NCBI GenBank assembly: GCA_007131295.1
Contig: SLQW01000025.1
Location: 1 to 60,964, forward strand
Reading direction: 5' to 3'
DNA from: Pseudomonadales bacterium
GTDB lineage: Bacteria > Pseudomonadota > Gammaproteobacteria > Pseudomonadales > Azotimanducaceae
Length of the DNA stretch: 60,964 nucleotides
Part shown: piece by piece, positions 33,105 through 41,565 of the stretch
How positions within the stretch are numbered: position 1 is the stretch's first letter
Layout of the letters: every line of letters begins with the position of its first letter
Program-made: the position numbers and the translations under genes
Notes under the pieces: generated by a model
What the model saw: the letters and a program-made list of their open reading frames with translations, nothing else
Told to the model about the DNA's origin: nothing
Database searches by the model: none

Positions 33105-33870
33105 CGCCAGCGTCACCCTCCTGCACTTCAGTGTCGACGGGAGACTCCACATCCGGGCCCTGATCGACATCGGCTTCAGGACGCAGCATTGACGGCGTCG
33201 GCCGGGACAGCGGCAACAAGCGCTCGATGCGTCCGAACGGTGGCACCACAAGGGCGAGGCGCACGGCGGCCAGCTCGGGACCTGTGTCTGCATCGTCGGC
33301 CGGCAGCTCGCCAGGCAGGCGCGTGATTCCGGCCGCCCGGTCGTCGGCCGGCCAAGCGTCCCAGGTTCCGCCCTCTACATCCAGCAGCTGCAGGGAGAGG
33401 TCTTCGACGCCTTCCAGGATGCGCTGTGCGCGGGGGGCTGAATCCTGCGCTCGATCGAGTACGACCCAGAACTGTCGTTCCAGGTAGCCCTCTGCGTTCA
33501 GCTCCCAGGCTACCCGCTGCAGGTCACTGCGTGCGAGCCCCAAGGGATTACTCCAACCGTCGCGCGTGAATTCGAAACTGCCACCTGGAGTGAGGCGCAT
33601 GGCCGGTTGCGGGTCACCGAACTGATCGCGAATCGGCCGCTCCACGGCCTGCAGCACGTCCCTCTCGAACGTGGCCAGCGCCCTCTGGAGCTGGGCCAGT
33701 CGGTCGGCGCGCGCCTCGCTCACCTGCTGGGCCTGCACGACGCGCATCAGCAGCTGGCCCGAGGCGACTCCGATGAGTCCGAATATTGCGACTGCAACGA
33801 GGATTTCGATCAGGGTGAATCCCCTTTCGAAACGATACCTTACGAAGGGTTTCTCGAACCTATAAGACAT
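33097..33870 (-). CDS. gspJ: type II secretion minor pseudopilin GspJ
   Basis: 257 aa. The leader ends RFERG, followed by FTLIEILVAVAIFGLIGV with Glu at +5. The globular domain has typical GspJ stretches (RALATFERDVLQAVERP, GSFEFTRDGWSNPLG, LQRVAWELN). The C-terminal tail of about 30 residues is very acidic (VESPVDTEVQEGDAGDG) and longer than usual. The tip complex is GspI-J-K. The start lies one base after the gspI stop. Confidence 0.9.
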   Translation of the reverse strand: MSYRFEKPFVRYRFERGFTLIEILVAVAIFGLIGVASGQLLMRVVQAQQVSEARADRLAQLQRALATFERDVLQAVERPIRDQFGDPQPAMRLTPGGSFEFTRDGWSNPLGLARSDLQRVAWELNAEGYLERQFWVVLDRAQDSAPRAQRILEGVEDLSLQLLDVEGGTWDAWPADDRAAGITRLPGELPADDADTGPELAAVRLALVVPPFGRIERLLPLSRPTPSMLRPEADVDQGPDVESPVDTEVQEGDAGDG

Positions 33871-33871
33871 T

Positions 33872-34267
33872 TCAGTAGCGACCTACGAAACCGGTCAGGC
33901 GTGCCACGGCATCGCTACTGCGTTCGCCCTGTTCCGCGATGGAGTGAACTCGAATCTCTACCCGTCGCAGGCCCGCTGCGGACGTGGCGGTGATCTCCGT
34001 CACCAGTTCCCAGTCCCGTCCGGCCATGCTGACGCTCTCGACCGAATGCCCGGTAGCCGGTAGCTCGCCAGGTGCGAGTTCGAGCTGCAGCCGGGTGAGA
34101 CCATTCTGGGCGATCCAGGTGGCGAAGGTTCGGGCTTCCAGGCTGCCGGTCTGCATGATCACGTCTCCTGCCCGGCCATAAACAGTGACCGCGACGACGG
34201 AAAAAATCGCCATCGCCACCAGGATCTCCAGCAGGGTGAAACCCTTCATCCGCCGTCGCCCAGTCAC
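33872..34267 (-). CDS. gspI: type II secretion minor pseudopilin GspI
   Basis: 131 aa if it starts with the GTG at 34267, which overlaps the gspH stop as GTGA and gives a normal basic leader MTGRRRMKG before FTLLEILVAM; the ATG at 34249 would leave a three-residue leader. Glu is at +5. The remaining ~100 residues include ATWIAQNGLTRLQLE and GRDWELVTEI, typical of GspI. Confidence 0.88.
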   Translation of the reverse strand: MTGRRRMKGFTLLEILVAMAIFSVVAVTVYGRAGDVIMQTGSLEARTFATWIAQNGLTRLQLELAPGELPATGHSVESVSMAGRDWELVTEITATSAAGLRRVEIRVHSIAEQGERSSDAVARLTGFVGRY

Positions 34268-34821
34268 GACGCGCCCCGCTCCGCTTCGATGTCTCCGAAA
34301 CCGTCGCTGCTCAGATGCCAGGCGCCACCCTGCCATTCCGGATTAAGTTCCAGCCGAAAAGGACTGAATTCGCCGGAAGAGAGGATCAAGAGACCTGGCC
34401 GCAGCCTCCCCTCCCCATTGCCCAGCGCGGACAGCGCCCGCTCGCGCTCCTCGACCTCGAGGCGGGTGCGGATTCCGGATGGAAGCTCATGCTCGGTCCA
34501 CGGCCGCGTTTCGATCGCTTCCCAGCGGCCGCTTTCCGGATCGAGACGAAGGAATCTGTAGCTGCCACCTTCCAGCTCGAGTCCCCACTCCGAGGCCGTC
34601 AGCACGGCCTCATTGCGGGCGAGCTCCAGCAGATGCTGCAGCCGCATCACTTCCGTTTCCAGCTGTCGGTCGCGGTCGCGCGAGCCGAGCTGAATGACGG
34701 CAAGGCCCGACATCACGGCGATGACGAACAGTACGACCAGCAGTTCGAGCAGGGTGAAACCTGCGGTGTGAGCGCGTCGGGATCCCTGCTTAGAGGTCCT
34801 CGTAGCGGATCTCGGCGGCAT
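34264..34821 (-). CDS. gspH: type II secretion minor pseudopilin GspH
   Basis: 185 aa from the ATG at 34821, the only plausible start before the prepilin motif. It overlaps the end of gspG by 32 bp, more than the other overlaps in the operon. Leader of 21 residues ends RAHTAG, then FTLLELLVVLFVIAVMSGLAV with Glu +5. The body has LQHLLELARNEAVLTASEWGLELEGGSYRFL, the GspH/FimT core. Confidence 0.88.
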   Translation of the reverse strand: MPPRSATRTSKQGSRRAHTAGFTLLELLVVLFVIAVMSGLAVIQLGSRDRDRQLETEVMRLQHLLELARNEAVLTASEWGLELEGGSYRFLRLDPESGRWEAIETRPWTEHELPSGIRTRLEVEERERALSALGNGEGRLRPGLLILSSGEFSPFRLELNPEWQGGAWHLSSDGFGDIEAERGAS

Positions 34822-35239
34822 AACCCTCGCCCCCCTGCTGACCGTCCGCGCCGTAACTGAACAGCTCGAAGTGATCACCCGTGGCGATGTACTGGTAGGG
34901 ATTACCCCAGGGATCCGTCGGCAGGCTGCGGATGTAGCCGCCCGGCTGCCAGTTGCGGGGCTCCGGAAAACCGGAGGGACGCCGCACCAGGGCTTCCAGG
35001 CCCTGCTCGGTGCTCGGATAGTTCGAATTGTCGAGTTTGTACATTTCAAGGGCATTGCCGAGCGCCCGCAGGTCGCTCTGCGCGGCGGTGACCTGGGCCT
35101 GATCCTGACGGCCGACGATGTTGGGCACGATCAGCGCACCGATGATGCCGATGATCACGATCACCACCATGATCTCGATCAGGGTGAACCCCTTCATGGC
35201 GCTGTGGTGGGAATGTTGATGGGTTGCTGCAGTCATCAT
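34790..35239 (-). CDS. gspG: type II secretion major pseudopilin GspG
   Basis: 149 aa. A His-rich leader (MMTAATHQHSHHSAMKG) precedes FTLIEIMVVIVIIGIIGAL with Glu +5. NSNYPSTEQGLEALV, SLPTDPWGNPYQY and FSYGADGQQGGEG are the calcium-binding GspG signatures. It forms the pseudopilus shaft. ATG overlaps the gspF stop (ATGA). Confidence 0.95.
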   Translation of the reverse strand: MMTAATHQHSHHSAMKGFTLIEIMVVIVIIGIIGALIVPNIVGRQDQAQVTAAQSDLRALGNALEMYKLDNSNYPSTEQGLEALVRRPSGFPEPRNWQPGGYIRSLPTDPWGNPYQYIATGDHFELFSYGADGQQGGEGYAAEIRYEDL

Positions 35240-36459
35240 GCGATCAACTGGTTCAGGTTAAGGATCGGAAGGAGAATGGCCAGAACGATCAACAACACGA
35301 GGCCACCCATCACCAAGAGCATCAGCGGCTTGAAAAGTTCCAGCATTACGGTGACCAGCCGCTGGAGGTCGCGTTCCAGATGGCGCGCAACCCGGGCCAG
35401 CATGTCGTCCAGAGTGCCGCTCGCCTCACCGCTGGCCACCATGTGCAGCATCAATGGAGGAAAATAGCCCACTTCGTCCAGGGCTGCCCGCAGCGAGGTA
35501 CCCTCGGCCACGCGTCGGGTGGCGCGCTCGATGCGCTCGCGCATGACCCGATTGTTCACCACCTGTCCCGAGATTCTCATGGCGTCCACCAGCGGTACCC
35601 CGCTGGCCGTGAGGATGGCCAGCGTATTCGCGAACTGGCTCGAGTTCGTGCCACGCACGATGGTCTGGGCCAGCGGCATGTGCAGCAGCATGCGGTGGAA
35701 GCGCTGGCGTGGGCCCGGCCGCTGCAGCAGCTGGCGAACGGCGAAACCGGCCGCGAACAGAACCAGCAGAAGCGGCAACCCCCACGCAAGGAGAAAATCG
35801 GACAGGGCGATGAGGGTCCTTGTGAGGATCGGCAGCGCCTGATCCGTGTCTCGATAGACCGCGACGATCTCGGGGACGACGTAGGCAAGCAGGCCGGCCA
35901 CGATGAGCAGGGATATGGCGACTAGGATCACCGGATAGAGCAGCGCCATCTGGATATTCTGGCCCGACTCCTGACGGCGTTCCGTGTAGTCGGCGAGATT
36001 GCGCAGGACCTCTTCGAGATGGCCCGCATGCTCACCGGCGGACACGGTCGCCCGATAGAGGTCGTCGAAAGCCTGCGGGAATTCGCCGAGGGCCGCAGCC
36101 AGCGAATGACCTTCGAGCACCCGGCCGCGGACGGCGAGCAGAATGCTGCGCACCCGGGGCTTGTCCGCCTGCTGTGCCGCGGCGTTCAGAGCTTCCTCGA
36201 TGGGTAGACCGGACCCGATCAGGGTTTCAAGGTGGCGCGTCACCATCGCCAGATCGAGCGCGGACATGCGCCTGCGCAGCCGTGGGCGCAGGTTCACGCC
36301 GCGCTCGCCGCGGCGTGCTTCTGCGGCCGGGTCCACCTTCAGCGGTGCCCAGCCGCGGTCTCTGAGCTGCTGCCGGATCTGCCGCGAACTGTCCGCCTCG
36401 AGCACGCCCCGCTGCTCGCGGCCCTGCCCGTCCAGGGCGACGAATTCGTAGGCTGCCAA
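35236..36459 (-). CDS. gspF: type II secretion inner-membrane protein GspF
   Basis: 407 aa, starting with TTG at 36459 (GAGG nine bases upstream); no ATG fits the family start AAYEFVALDGQG. Two cytoplasmic domains and three transmembrane helices (about 170-190, 220-240, 375-395). FTRQLETLIGSGLPIEEAL-like motif here reads VTRHLETLIGSGLPIEEALN; the second copy is ANTLAILTASGVPLVDAM. Platform protein of the secretion system. Confidence 0.92.
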   Translation of the reverse strand: MAAYEFVALDGQGREQRGVLEADSSRQIRQQLRDRGWAPLKVDPAAEARRGERGVNLRPRLRRRMSALDLAMVTRHLETLIGSGLPIEEALNAAAQQADKPRVRSILLAVRGRVLEGHSLAAALGEFPQAFDDLYRATVSAGEHAGHLEEVLRNLADYTERRQESGQNIQMALLYPVILVAISLLIVAGLLAYVVPEIVAVYRDTDQALPILTRTLIALSDFLLAWGLPLLLVLFAAGFAVRQLLQRPGPRQRFHRMLLHMPLAQTIVRGTNSSQFANTLAILTASGVPLVDAMRISGQVVNNRVMRERIERATRRVAEGTSLRAALDEVGYFPPLMLHMVASGEASGTLDDMLARVARHLERDLQRLVTVMLELFKPLMLLVMGGLVLLIVLAILLPILNLNQLIA

Positions 36460-36463
36460 GGAG

Positions 36464-38032
36464 TCAGTCCTCGCGCGTCACGCGGAACAATTCCTGGACG
36501 CTGGTGATGCCGTCGAGCACCTTGGCGCGCCCATCCTGCAGCAGGTTCGGTGCGCGCGCGTGGGCATGCCGCTCCATCTCGTGCTCCGATGCGTTGCGAT
36601 GGATCATGTCGCGCAGCTCGTCATCGATGCGGATGATTTCGTAGATCCCCGTCCGGCCCCGGTAGCCCGTGTGGCTGCATTGATCGCAGCCGCTCGGGGC
36701 GTACAGTGTCGGCGGCTCCCTGGGGTCCACCCCGAGGGCCTCGCACTCGGCTGCACTGGCCGTATAGGCTTCGCGGCAATCCGAACACAGAACGCGGACC
36801 AGGCGCTGCGCCATCACCGCCAGCATGCTCGACGACAAAAGGTAGGGCTCGATGCCGATGTCGTGCAGTCGGGTCACGGCACCAATGGCGGTGTTCGTGT
36901 GCAGGGTCGAGAGCACAAGATGGCCTGTGAGCGCCGCCTGAATAGCGATCTCCGCCGTTTCGAGATCGCGGATCTCGCCCACCATCACCACGTCCGGGTC
37001 CTGGCGGAGAATGGCACGCAGGCCGCGCGCGAAGCTCATGCCGGCCTTGGTGTGTACCTGAGTCTGCCCGATCCCGGGCAGGTTGTACTCGATCGGATCC
37101 TCCACCGTCATGATGTTGAGTTCACTGCTGCGGATCTCACCGAGGCTCGCATACAGCGTCGTCGTCTTGCCCGACCCGGTGGGGCCGGTGACAAGGACGA
37201 TGCCGTGGGGCTTGGCCAGAATCTCGCGCATGGTCGCGAGCCCGTGCTCCGGCATGCCGAGGTGCGTCAGGTCGAGCCGTCCTGCCTGCTTGTCCAACAG
37301 GCGCAGGACCACTCGCTCCCCTGCTGCGGACGGCAGCGTGGAAACCCGCACGTCTACTTCGCGTCCGGCGATGCGCAGGGTGATGCGACCGTCCTGAGGC
37401 ACGCGCTTTTCGGCGATGTCCAGACGTGCCATCACCTTGATCCTCGAGACCAGTAGTGGCGCGAGCACGCGCTTGGGACGGACGATCTCACGCAGGATGC
37501 CGTCGACCCGGAACCGCACCACCAGTTCCCGCTCGAAGGTCTCGACATGGATGTCCGAGGCCCCCTCCTTGATGGCCTCCGCAAGGATGGCGTTGATCAG
37601 ACGGATGATGGGAGCATCGTCTTCCTGTTCGAGCAGGTCCTCCGTTTCCGGAACCTGATCGGCGAGGCTGGCCAGGTCGAGCTCGTCACCGAGATCCTCC
37701 ACCATCTGCCGCGCCTCGGAGGAGTCACGCGCATAGCTGCGCTCGAGCAGCGCCTCGAATTCGGCGGCGTCCAGCGTCTCCCAGGCAAGCGGGCAGGCAG
37801 CCACGCGCCTCGCCTCGGCCAGCGCCAGCGGCCGTGCATCGGGACGGCAGGCCGCACGCCGCGCATCGCCGGTCTCCAGCGATTCCAGCAACACCACGCC
37901 GTGCCGCCGGGCAAAAGCGAACGGCAGCTTGCGCAGCGGCGCAGGCGCTTCGGGCGGAGCCTCTGACGGGGGCGGATGCGCGACGCCGGACTCGGCTTCG
38001 GATGGGTCGCTGCTCGGAAGGACGATGGCCAT
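36464..38032 (-). CDS. gspE: type II secretion ATPase GspE
   Basis: 522 aa. The N-terminal domain (to about 150) interacts with GspL, then the ATPase core: Walker [13 protein letters not shown], Asp box, Walker [15 protein letters not shown], His box [16 protein letters not shown]. The tetracysteine zinc site is CSDC and CDQC. It powers pseudopilus extension. It heads the operon; the start is preceded by a tandem repeat (38045-38072). Confidence 0.95.
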   Translation of the reverse strand: MAIVLPSSDPSEAESGVAHPPPSEAPPEAPAPLRKLPFAFARRHGVVLLESLETGDARRAACRPDARPLALAEARRVAACPLAWETLDAAEFEALLERSYARDSSEARQMVEDLGDELDLASLADQVPETEDLLEQEDDAPIIRLINAILAEAIKEGASDIHVETFERELVVRFRVDGILREIVRPKRVLAPLLVSRIKVMARLDIAEKRVPQDGRITLRIAGREVDVRVSTLPSAAGERVVLRLLDKQAGRLDLTHLGMPEHGLATMREILAKPHGIVLVTGPTGSGKTTTLYASLGEIRSSELNIMTVEDPIEYNLPGIGQTQVHTKAGMSFARGLRAILRQDPDVVMVGEIRDLETAEIAIQAALTGHLVLSTLHTNTAIGAVTRLHDIGIEPYLLSSSMLAVMAQRLVRVLCSDCREAYTASAAECEALGVDPREPPTLYAPSGCDQCSHTGYRGRTGIYEIIRIDDELRDMIHRNASEHEMERHAHARAPNLLQDGRAKVLDGITSVQELFRVTRED

Positions 38033-38044
38033 ACTGCATTTCCA

Positions 38045-38072
38045 GGTGCGTCACCTACGGTGCGTCACCTAC
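38045..38072. repeat. perfect 14-bp tandem repeat upstream of gspE
   Basis: GGTGCGTCACCTAC occurs twice in direct tandem (38045-38058, 38059-38072). Each copy contains a GGTG-CGT-CACC dyad. It lies between the gspE -10-like TATGAT and the gspE start codon, the expected place of a repressor site or a leader structure. Confidence 0.75.
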
Positions 38073-38078
38073 ATCATA
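38073..38078 (-). promoter_or_regulatory. -10-like element of the gspE operon
   Basis: On the minus strand the hexamer reads TATGAT, one mismatch from TATAAT. No good -35 lies at 16-18 bp, so it may need an activator. Transcription would start within the tandem repeat. Confidence 0.35.
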
Positions 38079-38305
38079 GCAGCGCTGCTCGAGCTTGACG
38101 GCGGCAAGTGCAGCGGCCGCCAGCGGTTTCTGATCGGCCCGATGCGCCCGATCTGCTCCGAGAGACCGACCTCATCGAGCCATTCCGTCGTCCGCGCTGG
38201 CGCGCAAGCTCACGGCCTGGACGAATCGTGATGCGTGGCAGGTGGAGCTTGCCCACCGAGACACGCCGCCGTAAGGTCCCGCAGCCAGCCACAGCGGAGT
38301 CGTCC

Positions 38306-39325
38306 ATGGAATTCGTCGGCCAGCACATCCTCTCGGTGGATCAGTTCGACCGTGCCGACATCGAACGGATATTCGAGATCGCCGATCGCATGCGTCCTTA
38401 TGCGGAGCGGCGGCGGATCACGCGGGTGCTCGAGGGTGCGATTCTCGGGAACATGTTCTTCGAGCCGAGCACTCGTACCCGGATCAGCTTCGGCTGCGCC
38501 TTCAACCTGCTCGGAGGCGAGGTCCGGGAGACTACCGAGATCAAGGCCTCATCTCTGAGCAAGGGCGAATCGCTTTACGACACGGCCCGTGTGCTGTCTG
38601 GCTACAGCGACGTGATCGTGATGCGCCACCCTGCCCCGGGTTCGGTCGCGGAATTTGCTGCGGCCAGTCGAGTTCCGGTGGTCAACGGTGGGGACGGACC
38701 GAACGAGCATCCCTCTCAGGCGCTGCTCGATCTCTACACGATCCGGCGTGAGCTCGCCGCTCGTGAACGCACGGTGGACGGTATGACGATTGCTCTCATC
38801 GGCGACCTTCGGTACGGCCGCGCGGTGCACTCTCTGGTCAAATTGATCGGGCTGTTTCAGGGCGTCACGTTCAGGCTCGTCAGTCCCAGCGAGCTGGCCT
38901 TGCCGTCGGAGTATCTGCAGGCACTGGCGCGTGCCGGCCACCGCGCGGAAGCAACGGACAGGCTCGAGGACGGCTTGCGCGGAGCCGACATCCTCTACGT
39001 GACCCGGACCCAGGAAGAGCGCTTCCCGACCCAGGACGAAGCGGATCGCTACCGCGGGCTGTTTCGTATCAATCAGGACATCTACACGAGCTACTGCGCT
39101 CCGAGCACGGTGATCATGCATCCCCTGCCCCGGGACTCCCGCAGTGAGGCTCGGGAACTCGACGACGATCTCAACAGCAATCCGAATCTGGCCATTTTTC
39201 GCCAGACCGACAACGGTGTCCTGGTGCGGATGGCGCTTTTCGCCCTTCTGCTCGACGTGGCAGACAAGGTGGACGATCAGGCGCGGGAGGTGCCCTGGTT
39301 CACGGGCGGACGGGAGGCCGGCTGA
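38306..39325 (+). CDS. pyrB: aspartate carbamoyltransferase catalytic chain
   Basis: 339 aa from the ATG at 38306 (GGAG upstream). Carbamoyl-phosphate loop FFEPSTRTRISF (51-62), the SSLSKGES lysine loop, VMRHPAPGS, NGGDGPNEHPSQALLDLYTI, and MHPLPRDS at the end. It makes N-carbamoyl-aspartate in pyrimidine synthesis. Slightly longer than E. coli PyrB (311). No pyrI or pyrC is adjacent. I see no attenuator with a pyrimidine tract in the 270 bp upstream. Confidence 0.95.
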   Translation: MEFVGQHILSVDQFDRADIERIFEIADRMRPYAERRRITRVLEGAILGNMFFEPSTRTRISFGCAFNLLGGEVRETTEIKASSLSKGESLYDTARVLSGYSDVIVMRHPAPGSVAEFAAASRVPVVNGGDGPNEHPSQALLDLYTIRRELAARERTVDGMTIALIGDLRYGRAVHSLVKLIGLFQGVTFRLVSPSELALPSEYLQALARAGHRAEATDRLEDGLRGADILYVTRTQEERFPTQDEADRYRGLFRINQDIYTSYCAPSTVIMHPLPRDSRSEARELDDDLNSNPNLAIFRQTDNGVLVRMALFALLLDVADKVDDQAREVPWFTGGREAG

Positions 39326-39411
39326 GCCCTGTCCGGAGAAACCGTCGTGGGTGCGAACGCAGTAGCGATAGACGGAGTATCTGCCCAGCAGACGCGTCCA
39401 TCATTCGGCGT

Positions 39412-39466
39412 GTCGACACCTTAGAAGGCGTCGACTCCGCCGATCGGCGCGCTGCGCTGACGCAGC
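39412..39466. terminator. cluster of three dyads between convergent pyrB and etfA
   Basis: First hairpin: GTCGAC A CCTT-AG-AAGG C GTCGAC (39412-39435), 10 bp with one A-C mismatch. Next is the 12-bp palindrome CGCCGATCGGCG (39438-39449). Last is GCTGCG-CTGA-CGCAGC (39451-39466). The group probably ends transcription from both directions. Confidence 0.55.
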
Positions 39467-39507
39467 ACGCTCTCCCACAGGCGCAAGCCGCTCGAGCAGG
39501 GCGGCGC

Positions 39508-40449
39508 TCAGAGCACTTCGTCGAACTTCTTCTCGAGTTCGGGCACAGCGTTGAAGAGATCCGCGACCAGACCGTAGTCGGCGACCTGGAAGATGGGCGC
39601 GTCCTCGTCCTTGTTGATGGCGACGATGACCTTGGAGTCCTTCATGCCGGCAAGGTGCTGGATGGCTCCGGAAATGCCCACCGCAATGTAGAGCTCGGGT
39701 GCCACGATCTTGCCCGTCTGCCCCACCTGCATGTCGTTGGGTACGAAGCCCGCATCGACGGCGGCCCGTGACGCGCCCATGGCCGCACCGAGCTTGTCGG
39801 CGATGCCATCGAGGATCTTGAAGTTCTCACCGCTTCCCATGCCACGACCGCCGGATACGACGACCCGGGCGGCACTCAGTTCGGGGCGGTCGAGCTTGAC
39901 GATCTCTTCGCCGACGAACTCGGAGATGCCGGCATCATGAGTCGCATCCACGCTCTCGACGCTCGCTGACCCGCCTTCCGCGGACACGGCGTCGAAAGCC
40001 GTGTGGCGAACCGTCACCACCTTGATGGCATCCGAACTCTGCACTGTAGCGATGGCATTGCCGGCGTAAATGGGGCGTTTGAAGGTGTCCTCGGATTCCA
40101 CCGCAATGATGTCGGAGATCATCGCGACGTCCAGCAGCGCTGCGACCCGGGGCATGAAGTTTTTCCCGGCAGTGCTGTGAGGCGCCAAAACGTATTTGTG
40201 CTCTTTGCCGAGCTCGGCGACCAGCGGCGCCATGTTCTCGGCCAGTTGATGCGCATAACAGTCCGCATCTGCACACAGGACCTTGGTGACGCCTTCGACC
40301 GCGGCACCGGCGTCGGCTACGGCCTTGCAGTCCTTGCCGGCCACGAGCAGGTCGATATCGCCGCCAAGTGCCTTTGCGGCAGCGATGACGTGCAGGGTGA
40401 CCTGGTTCAGCTTGCTGTTGTCGTGCTCTGCGACGACCAGAATGCTCAT
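39508..40449 (-). CDS. etfA: electron transfer flavoprotein alpha subunit
   Basis: 313 aa. The C-terminal FAD domain has [48 protein letters not shown] and [31 protein letters not shown]. It carries electrons from acyl-CoA dehydrogenases to ETF:quinone oxidoreductase. It is 16 bp downstream of etfB in a two-gene operon. Confidence 0.97.
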   Translation of the reverse strand: MSILVVAEHDNSKLNQVTLHVIAAAKALGGDIDLLVAGKDCKAVADAGAAVEGVTKVLCADADCYAHQLAENMAPLVAELGKEHKYVLAPHSTAGKNFMPRVAALLDVAMISDIIAVESEDTFKRPIYAGNAIATVQSSDAIKVVTVRHTAFDAVSAEGGSASVESVDATHDAGISEFVGEEIVKLDRPELSAARVVVSGGRGMGSGENFKILDGIADKLGAAMGASRAAVDAGFVPNDMQVGQTGKIVAPELYIAVGISGAIQHLAGMKDSKVIVAINKDEDAPIFQVADYGLVADLFNAVPELEKKFDEVL

Positions 40450-40465
40450 CTCGGATGACCCCGCT

Positions 40466-41215
40466 TCAGATGACTTTGGCTTCGTTCTTGAGTTTGTCGA
40501 CGAGTTCCTCTACGGACTCGACCTTGATGCCGCCCTGTCTCTCGGCCGGCGGCTCGACTTTGAGGGTCTTGAAGGTCTGCTTGACCTCGACGCCGAGGTC
40601 AGAGGGCGACATCGTGTCGAGCTGCTTCTTCTTCGCCTTCATAATGTTCGGAAGCGACGCGTAGCGCGGTTCGTTCAGGCGCAAATCGGTGGTAACCACC
40701 GCGGGTGCCTTCAGCGCGACCGTCTGCAGGCCGCCGTCGACTTCCCGCGTGACCTTGACGCTCTCGCCGTCGATTTCCACCTTCGACGCAAAGGTTCCCT
40801 GGGGCAATCCGGTGAGCGCAGCGAACATCTGGCCGGTCTGGTTGTTGTCGTTGTCGATGCTCTGCTTGCCGAGGATCACGAGGCCCGGCTGCTCTTTCTC
40901 GTAGACCGCCTTGAGCAGCTTCGCAACCGTAAGCGGCTGCAGTTCCTCGTCGGTCTCCACCAGAATGGCGCGATCAGCGCCGAGAGCCAGCGAAGTGCGT
41001 AGCTGTTCCTGGCAGACCTTGGGGCCGATGGAAACAGCAACCACCTCTTCCGCCGTCCCGGCCTCTTTGAGCCGCACCGCCTCCTCTATAGCGATCTCGC
41101 AGAAAGGATTGACGGCCATCTTGACGTTGTTCAGGTCAACGTCCGACTGGTCTGACTTGACCCGAACCTTGACGTTGTAGTCGATGACGCGTTTCACGGC
41201 GACGAGTACTTTCAT
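40466..41215 (-). CDS. etfB: electron transfer flavoprotein beta subunit
   Basis: 249 aa. [20 protein letters not shown] is the common start; AMP-binding region and the recognition loop (about residues 184-205: [21 protein letters not shown]) contain the Leu that docks to acyl-CoA dehydrogenases. Operon with etfA, divergent from the ETF-QO gene. Confidence 0.97.
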   Translation of the reverse strand: MKVLVAVKRVIDYNVKVRVKSDQSDVDLNNVKMAVNPFCEIAIEEAVRLKEAGTAEEVVAVSIGPKVCQEQLRTSLALGADRAILVETDEELQPLTVAKLLKAVYEKEQPGLVILGKQSIDNDNNQTGQMFAALTGLPQGTFASKVEIDGESVKVTREVDGGLQTVALKAPAVVTTDLRLNEPRYASLPNIMKAKKKQLDTMSPSDLGVEVKQTFKTLKVEPPAERQGGIKVESVEELVDKLKNEAKVI

Positions 41216-41565
41216 CGATAGCTGCCTCGCAGGTCTTCATCGCGGGAATTTCGCGCGCACCCATCAGCGTCTGGCGACCGATATGCGCGGTTAGCCATGG
41301 CCAGAGCAGGAGCCCCGAAATCGGAAGGCGCGTATTCTGACGGCTGCCTCCGGGGGGGTCAAGGCGCAGCCGCTCCAGCTTCTGCGGTTGTCGTTTCCAT
41401 GGTGGAGACCGTCACTGTTCGTTATAATTTTCAACTGCTTGCATACCGTCTGCTGCCGGTTTACGGCTCCCCCCGTGATCGCTGCAGACTCGCCCGCACG
41501 GACTACCGGCTCTGCCGCACTGCCGTTCGCGTGGACCATCAATTTCATCTGCCTAGGAGGTCCGG
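41216..41565. other. 350-bp divergent promoter region of etfBA and ETF-QO
   Basis: Contains a perfect TATAAT (41423-41428) on the plus strand without a clear -35 partner, and AGGAGG (41555-41560) five bases before the ETF-QO GTG. I see no convincing gene in the short frames and no clear minus-strand promoter. Confidence 0.45.
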
